From Sodiomyces alkalinus F11 (Eukaryota; Ascomycota; Sordariomycetes; Glomerellales; Plectosphaerellaceae), in the NCBI RefSeq assembly GCF_003711515.1, contig NW_021167079.1, forward strand, positions 4,934,051 to 4,958,145: 24,095 nucleotides of DNA, read 5' to 3'. The notes beneath the pieces are model-generated. The model was not told the origin of the DNA and did no database searches. It saw nothing but the letters and a program-made list of their open reading frames with translations. The translations under genes were made by a program, and so were the position numbers. Shown one piece after another: positions 19,365 to 24,095 of this stretch; positions within the stretch are counted from its first letter, which is position 1, and each line of letters begins with the position of its first letter.

Positions 19365-20895
19365 ATGGCAACGGATGCTGCAACAAACGGGACCGCCGGC
19401 CTCGCCGAGCCTGTCCAACCCGTGCCGTCCAACATGTCAACTCCCGACATCGGCTACCCGCATGGTCACTTCGGCCACCTCACCGATCACCAACAGTCCC
19501 AGCTCATCGCCTTCAAGGAGCTCCTGACCGAACGCGGTCTCTACAAGCCCGGCCCGCCTGCATCCCATGACGATCCTCTACTCCTGTACGTTCTGTTCTG
19601 CTTCGCCGCGCATCCCCATCCACCCTCCCCATTTCGACCAAATCTATACCATGTCGTCAAATGACGAAACTAACCCGCCCGTGCGTGTCTTAACGTTCCC
19701 TTTGGCAGCCGCTACCTACGCGCCCGCCGCTGGGTCCCCGCCGACGCCGTCACCCAGTTCGCCGACACCGAAGCCTGGCGCGCCGCCAACCACATCGACG
19801 TCCTCTACAACACCATCGACCTGACCGCCTACGACGCCGCCCGGCGCCTCTACCCGCAGTGGACCGGCCGCCGCGACCGACGCGGCATCCCCCTCTACGT
19901 CTTCGAGGTCCGCCACCTCGACTCCAAGGCCGTCGGCGAGTACGAGAAGCAGGGCAGGGAGGGCGGCACCTTCAGCCACGCCAAGACCGACGGCAACACC
20001 CCGAACGGCCTGCTGCGTCTGTTCGCCCTCTACGAGAACCTGACCCTCTTCGCCATGCCTCTCTGCACCCAGCTCCAGGACCGCGACCCCGCCAACGTGC
20101 CCATCACCATGAGCACCAACATTGTCGACATTTCCGGCGTGAGCTTGCGCCAGTTCTGGAACCTGAAGGGGCATATGCAGGCCGCGAGCCAGCTGGCTAC
20201 TGCCCATTATCCTGAGACTTTGGACCGTACGTGCCATTTGCTCCTTTTTTTTTTTTTTCGCTTCTAAATACACAAATACACACGACATCTAAATTGACTC
20301 CTCACTTCGCGCAGGCATCTTCATCATCGGCGCCCCCGTCTTCTTCTCCACCGTCTGGGGCTGGATCAAGCGCTGGTTCGACCCCATCACCGTCTCCAAG
20401 ATCTTCATCCTCAGCGAAGCCGAAGTCAAACCCACCCTCGAGGCCTTCATCGATCCCCGCAACATCCCCAAGAAGTACGGCGGCGAGCTGGACTTCGGCT
20501 TCGGCATGGACCCCGTCAATGACCCCTCCTGGGAAGGGGTCCTCGAGTGGGCCAACGGTTACACGGCCTTCCCGAACGGTCCCATGGTGTGGCGGCCCAC
20601 TGCGGACGGGAAGAAGCTCGAGTGCATCGGCATCGGGTCTGAAAACGGCAAGAAGAGGGACGTGCCTATCTGCAGCCTTCTGCGGACCTGGCCTGCCTCC
20701 GAAAATGATGCCGCCCCCGCGAAGGCCAACGAGGCGGCGGAGGCGGGGGCGGAGGCGGAGGAGGAGGAGGAGGAGGAGGAGAAGACGGCAGAGTTGACGG
20801 ACGGCGTCCAGGGCTTGTCCGTTTCGGTGGACGAGAAGGAGAAGGTAGCCGCGCAGGGGACTGCTGCTGCTGCTCCGTCTTCGACTGTGTCATGA
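19365..20895 (+). CDS. Sec14-like CRAL-TRIO phospholipid-transfer protein
   Basis: Three exons (19365-19585, 19709-20226, 20315-20895) encode 439 residues. Introns are 123 and 88 nt with GTACGT donors and GGCAG/CGCAG acceptors. The first splice makes the CRAL-TRIO-N hallmark LLRYLRARRWVPADAV (from about 73). The lipid-binding fold follows: GIPLYVFEVRHLD, NGLLRLFALYENLT, TMSTNIVDISGVSLRQFW and the helix before PETLDRIFIIGAPVFFSTVW (about 242-261). Then come WFDPITVSKIFILS (gate-helix region, 267-280) and IPKKYGGELDFGFG (297-310). Sec14 proteins exchange phosphatidylinositol and other lipids between membranes and support phosphoinositide signalling. After residue 310 this protein has a further conserved-looking segment (GYTAFPNGPMVWRP) and a low-complexity acidic tail with eight Glu in a row. 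An alternative start is Met24 (19434); the upstream ATG is preferred as the first. Confidence 0.93.
20736..20781 (+). repeat. GGAGGC/GGA repeat coding the acidic tail
   Basis: GGCGGAGG units followed by GAG/GGA repeats encode Ala/Glu and then an uninterrupted Glu run in the Sec14-like protein's C-terminus. Trinucleotide slippage could change the length without breaking the frame. Confidence 0.8.
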
Positions 20896-21414
20896 GCGAG
20901 AAAGGGGGAGGTCATGCATATACATGACAATCTAGACTGCAGGGAAGAACCATATAAAGAGCCAGGTAGTGACGAGAGGAAGGGAAAGGGGGGGGGGAAG
21001 GGAGGTAGAGAAGGGTGGTGATTACACATGATTGTACATACGTTAGAGCACGTGGAGCAAACTCGAAGTGGCGGGACCAAGAGGACGCGCTGGTTGGAAT
21101 ATCGCTGGAAACTTCTTGCATAGTCGTCGGCATGATCATTATATATCCATTATACCCATAAAACAGAAAAGAAGCCACTTTGCTTGCAGAGTCCTCCGGG
21201 TCTTTCTCTTCGTCTCCGCATGTCCTTCCTTGGGCCCTTCTGCTGTCTGCGCCGGCTAACAGGCAGGTCTAACTATAGGGTATACATCTTCGCTCAACGA
21301 AGCCCTTTATGAAGACACTTCACTCCTCTTCTCTCTAGGTCTGACCGGCCCTCTCTCTTCCTCCCCTTCTCCCTGTATGTTTCTCTATTTTATATCTATT
21401 TCTCTTCATATCTC
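20896..21414. other. Convergent 3' spacer between the Sec14-like and MDP-1 genes
   Basis: The two genes point at each other and this 519-bp stretch holds both 3' ends. It contains a purine-rich G-run (about 20970-21018) and otherwise mixed sequence with pyrimidine-rich stretches. No gene and no clear terminator hairpin is visible. Confidence 0.55.
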
Positions 21415-22098
21415 TCATGCATGCCCTCTCCGCCGCCTCCACTCCGCAACGCCCTTCCCAATCTCCACCCACGAAGTCCCGTCGCGTATAAGATACATGG
21501 TGACCCCCAACCCTTCGGTGTCGCGGTTGCGGCTCTCGTCGTCAAAGAAGAGCATGTCCTCGTACGCGATGCCAGTGCGGCGATGAATTGCCTCGAAATG
21601 CCGTATTTTGCTGCTGGGGTATATCTCCAGCCCCGCGTCGAAAAGCTCGACGGCCTTCCGGGGTTTCTCTTTCTTGCTCCGCGCCGACGAAGACGTGGTG
21701 TTGGCTTGTTCTTCGCTGGCCGAGGGGAGAGCCGCAGCGGGGGAGATGTGGAGCATCTTGAGGAGGTCGCGGGCGAGGTCCGGGGTGTGGGTACGTGAGG
21801 CGACGGCGAGCTTGATCCCCGCGGCGCGCGGCAGGGTGGCTAGGATGGAGGGGACGTCTGGGTAGAAGGTGTAGGACTCGCCGTGGCGGTCGGTCGCGTA
21901 GGTGTGAGAGGCGTGGGGTTTGAGGGGTGGGGAGACGTGTGTGTCGATCCAGAAGGGCCAGAGGGTGTAGTCTAGGTCGAAAACCATGAGCTTGGGAAGA
22001 GGAAGGCCATCTTGGAGGATGGACGGGGTCGCGCTGCTACTGCTGTTGCTGCTGCTGCTGCTGCTGCCTTGGCCTTGCCTTGGGTGTCTGTTGGGCAT
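21415..22098 (-). CDS. Magnesium-dependent phosphatase 1 (MDP-1), HAD superfamily
   Basis: A single-exon gene of 227 residues. It has all HAD motifs: the nucleophile and acid in VFDLDYTLWPFWIDTHV (Asp41, Asp43), ASRT (motif II, Ser101), the Lys of YPSSKIRHFEAIH (Lys164) and LFFDDESRN (Asp186-Asp187, Mg2+). The overall order matches animal MDP-1 (FDLDYTLWPFWVDTHV, ASRT, EIYPGSK, VFFDDENRN). MDP-1 removes phosphate from small sugar-like substrates and phosphotyrosine in vitro; the natural substrate in fungi is unsettled. Two additions are seen: an N-terminal Ser/Asn homopolymer (12-22) coded by AGC repeats, and a roughly 30-residue polar insertion (about 119-148) between the helix after motif II and KAVELFD. 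The ATG at 22098 is the first in a good CCGCCATG context. It lies convergent with the Sec14-like gene. Confidence 0.95.
   Translation of the reverse strand: MPNRHPRQGQGSSSSSSNSSSSATPSILQDGLPLPKLMVFDLDYTLWPFWIDTHVSPPLKPHASHTYATDRHGESYTFYPDVPSILATLPRAAGIKLAVASRTHTPDLARDLLKMLHISPAAALPSASEEQANTTSSSARSKKEKPRKAVELFDAGLEIYPSSKIRHFEAIHRRTGIAYEDMLFFDDESRNRDTEGLGVTMYLIRDGTSWVEIGKGVAEWRRRRGHA
22034..22069 (-). repeat. CAG/AGC trinucleotide repeat coding poly-Ser
   Basis: GCTGCTACTGCTGTTGCTGC continues as further GCT units on the plus strand. On the coding strand these are AGC/AAC codons giving the Ser/Asn run near the N-terminus of MDP-1. Confidence 0.85.
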
Positions 22099-22932
22099 GG
22101 CGGGGCTGAAGAGAGGTCGACACGCCGAGCAGGGGAGTGGAGGGGACGGTACGAGGAGAAAGGGACGAATAGAGGCGGTCCCGGGAGAGATGGAAAACGT
22201 GAAGACGGTAGACAGGTAGACGGGTCAGATGTTGAGAAGTGTTGTCGGCGTTGATGTCGCCATTGAAGACGACGATGCCGGCCTTTGCCTCCAGATACGA
22301 GGGGGTGGGGGGTCCAGGTTGGGAGGCCTTCGGAAACCCCTGGAGGTACGTAATTTACATGTCATGTGCCCATTGTTGAACAGACCGTAGTTTTACAGTT
22401 ACGTAATAAAGGGCACGGACTTGGACGAAGGATTATAACCTCGGTAATCCAATCCGGGCGGTATGGCCTGCTAGTTGTTCCGTCTCCGAACGAAGCTTCA
22501 TTCGGCTTATCTTAACCCCGACTATTACGTAAGGCACGGAGTAGGTTGTACGCTCGGCTTACCACAACCCGAAATGCTGACTTGCTGTCGTCATTCCCTG
22601 TGATTTTTCCTCTCCGTCAACAGCCACGTCCATTAATCACAATCACCTACAAGCACAGCCATCGTCGCAACGGAACTCGGAACCTCGGAGCACTGCCCAA
22701 TGAGATTGTTCAATTGTACTGCCATGTGCAAAGTTATGGAAGTGTCTCAGGTTGAAGCTGTGAGGTTCAAGCTCAAACCCTCCAACGATCTCTTGTTGGT
22801 AGCCCACATTCAACCCTTCCCAACCGTCCTAGGAACCATTCCCGACGCTCTCCAGCCTCTATCCATTCATCTCTGGTGACCTATACCTGTCGATACCGAT
22901 GTAGGCTTCCAACATTATTGTCACCATGGCCT
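22099..22932. other. Spacer between the MDP-1 start and the glucuronoyl esterase stop
   Basis: It holds the MDP-1 promoter, copy B of the dispersed repeat (22371-22448), ACGTAAGGCACGGAGTA (22527-22543), which loosely echoes the repeat's core, and the 3' flank of the esterase gene. A plus-strand frame around 22675-22755 contains GALPNEIVQL, faintly F-box-like, but it has no ATG and stops quickly. No gene is called. Confidence 0.55.
22371..22448 (+). repeat. Dispersed repeat, copy B
   Basis: This is the partner of 18877-18957, in the opposite orientation. It shares GGGCACGGACTTG, CGAAGGATT and GTTACGTAA, with a 3-bp insertion (TAA) before AAGGGCACGG. The pair brackets about 3.4 kb holding the Sec14-like and MDP-1 genes. 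Confidence 0.8.
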
Positions 22933-24095
22933 CTAGCGGAGGGTGGGAACGGTCCACGGGGTCCATTGGGACAGGCTGAAGCTGCCGTGGTTGCGTTCGG
23001 TGCGCAGGATGGCGGTGGTACCACCACCCGACTGCAGGAGGAACTTGTTGATAAAGGCGGTCAGCTCGGAGCCCTGCTTGCCGCTGTTGAACGAGCAGTG
23101 CTGGTTGCCGCCGACCTGGCTGAAGCCGAAGGCGTCGAGCTGGCCGAGGGCCTCCCACTGGGTGCGGGCGGCGGCCATGCAGCCGTAGGTGGCGGTCCAG
23201 CCCAGCCACTCCATGTCGGAGTTCTCGATGACGTACAGGGCGCGCGGGGCGATCAGGCCGGCGAGCTGGTGGTGGTCGAAGGGGAGGGCGTCGACGTTGT
23301 TGGCGCGGGCGTCGAAGGCGGAGCCGAGCCAGACGTTCTCGGTGATGATCTGCGTCGGCGTCTGCACGTTCTGGCCCTGCTGGCGCTGCCAGTTGGAGAG
23401 GCGCCAGCAGGCCGAGCCGCCCGAGCCGGACTCCTGCGGGATGGTGAGCGCGATGCGGGGCTCCAGCGCGCCGGCCACCATGGCGCCCTTGCCGTTGCGC
23501 GAGCAGCCCGTGACGCCGATGCGGCGCGCGTCGATGCCGACGGCGGGCGTCCGCTCGATGGCGTCGATGATGCGGGCCACGCCCCAGGCCCAGGCCGTCA
23601 TGGCGCCCGCGCTGTGGCCGCTGCCGTACAGGTCGTAGAACCTGCCGCGGCCGCGCGAGCCCCGGTCGCGCTGCTCGGCGATCTCGTCGTTGTTGAAGAC
23701 GATGGTGGCGACGCCGTTGGGGACGGGGATACTGGCGCCGCCGTACGTGATGATGGCGGGACGGTTGTTGCCTGCGTTGGTGACCCGGGCGCTGAAGGAG
23801 ATGGAACGGCCTTGGTCTGACACGGTGATGGACAGCGTGCCGCCGCTGTAGCTGGCGGTCACCGACTGCGGAGCGGCGGGGAGCTGGCCGAGTTCGTATT
23901 GCTGCAGGAGCGCGCTCACCTCGCGCTGGCGGCAAGTGAACTCAGCCGCCGAGGCGACCCTGGCACCGTTGTGGAACGTGAAGGGGTCCGGGAGCCTCTG
24001 GTTTGCGGATCCGAGGCTGTTTGGGAGGGCAGGGCAGGCCGCACTAGGGGGAGGCGGCGGAGGGATAGGCGGGGGGGCAGCCGTCGTGGTGGTGG
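22933..24095 (-). CDS. Glucuronoyl esterase, CE15 (Cip2-like), 5' end outside the window
   Basis: The visible 386 residues run off the window edge; the missing part should be the signal peptide and probably a CBM1. The first visible residues are a Thr/Ala/Pro linker (TTTTAAPPPIPPPPP), as found between CBM1 and catalytic domain in fungal CE15 enzymes. The catalytic domain starts near CPALPNSLGSANQRLPDPFT. The nucleophile motif is GVTGCSRNGKGAMVAGALEP (Ser198 of the visible part), the acid is in LTIPQESGSGGSACWRLSNW (Glu221) and the base in GGNQHCSFN (His332). The spacing (23 and 134 residues) suits the family's Ser-Glu-His triad. The substrate-binding region with WLGSAFDARANNVDALPFDH is present. 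It hydrolyses the ester between 4-O-methylglucuronic acid of xylan and lignin alcohols, outside the cell. The tail RTERNHGSFSLSQWTPWTVP ends at TAG. No intron is visible in this part. Confidence 0.97.
   Translation of the reverse strand, partial: TTTTAAPPPIPPPPPPSAACPALPNSLGSANQRLPDPFTFHNGARVASAAEFTCRQREVSALLQQYELGQLPAAPQSVTASYSGGTLSITVSDQGRSISFSARVTNAGNNRPAIITYGGASIPVPNGVATIVFNNDEIAEQRDRGSRGRGRFYDLYGSGHSAGAMTAWAWGVARIIDAIERTPAVGIDARRIGVTGCSRNGKGAMVAGALEPRIALTIPQESGSGGSACWRLSNWQRQQGQNVQTPTQIITENVWLGSAFDARANNVDALPFDHHQLAGLIAPRALYVIENSDMEWLGWTATYGCMAAARTQWEALGQLDAFGFSQVGGNQHCSFNSGKQGSELTAFINKFLLQSGGGTTAILRTERNHGSFSLSQWTPWTVPTLR

Noticed and set aside
22675..22755. Possible F-box start (GALPNEIVQL)
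   Set aside because: Only about 10 residues match the pattern, there is no in-frame ATG and a stop follows within 20 codons. At best a relic.
22876..23820. Plus-strand 314-codon frame and minus-strand 358-codon alternative frame over the esterase
   Set aside because: Both are shadows of the CE15 gene, whose own frame has the full catalytic triad and family motifs.
1..24095. CRISPR arrays, bacterial operons, ribosome binding sites or phage genes
   Set aside because: The window is clearly eukaryotic: spliced genes, signal peptides and fungal families throughout, and no regularly spaced direct repeats.
1..24095. A biosynthetic or lignocellulose gene cluster linking the FAD oxidase and the CE15 esterase
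   Set aside because: They lie about 21 kb apart with unrelated housekeeping-type genes between, and no polyketide synthase, peptide synthetase, P450 or cluster regulator is present.

Overview
The window reads as nuclear DNA of a filamentous ascomycete, most likely a Sordariomycete. Genes are GC-rich and cut by short introns (66-246 nt) with GTRNGT donors and CAG/TAG acceptors. Promoters are C/T-rich, intergenic spacers are AT-richer and scattered with short palindromes, and the gene set is typical of a plant-biomass-degrading mould: a secreted BBE-type FAD oxidase, a CE15 glucuronoyl esterase with a Thr/Pro linker, a fungal rhodopsin-fold membrane protein, a CAX exchanger, a Sec14-like protein and MDP-1. 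I cannot name the species. All gene models below were spliced by eye; exon limits are given in the entries.

Layout. 82-2237 (-): secreted FAD-linked oxidase, two exons, with a TATA box and CreA-like sites upstream. 2238-6750: about 4.5 kb of spacer with no convincing gene, rich in GTAC and TACCT-type palindromes. 6751-8443 (+): seven-TM fungal rhodopsin-domain protein, four exons. 9752-10076 (-): a small two-exon gene for a 78-residue protein, built from sequence rather than from a long ORF. 10581-12813 (-): uncharacterised four-TM protein with a large Cys-containing extracytoplasmic domain, four exons. 12814-13757: divergent promoter region with a double GATA site. 13758-16288 (+): CAX-type Ca2+/H+ exchanger, probably six exons including a 3-nt micro-exon. 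17054-18415 (+): uncharacterised polytopic membrane protein, two exons. 19365-20895 (+): Sec14/CRAL-TRIO protein, three exons. 21415-22098 (-): MDP-1-type HAD phosphatase, single exon. 22933-24095 (-): CE15 glucuronoyl esterase whose 5' end lies outside the window.

The genes do not form an obvious pathway or cluster. The two ends carry secreted carbohydrate/lignin-active enzymes; the middle is membrane transport, sensing and lipid-transfer housekeeping. The most interesting signals are (1) the tandem-intron arrangement in the CAX gene, where two complete introns are separated by only three exonic bases and the resulting extra residue restores the family's conserved helix spacing; (2) the hidden 78-residue gene; and (3) an ~80-bp dispersed repeat present twice in inverted orientation, bracketing the Sec14-like and MDP-1 genes.
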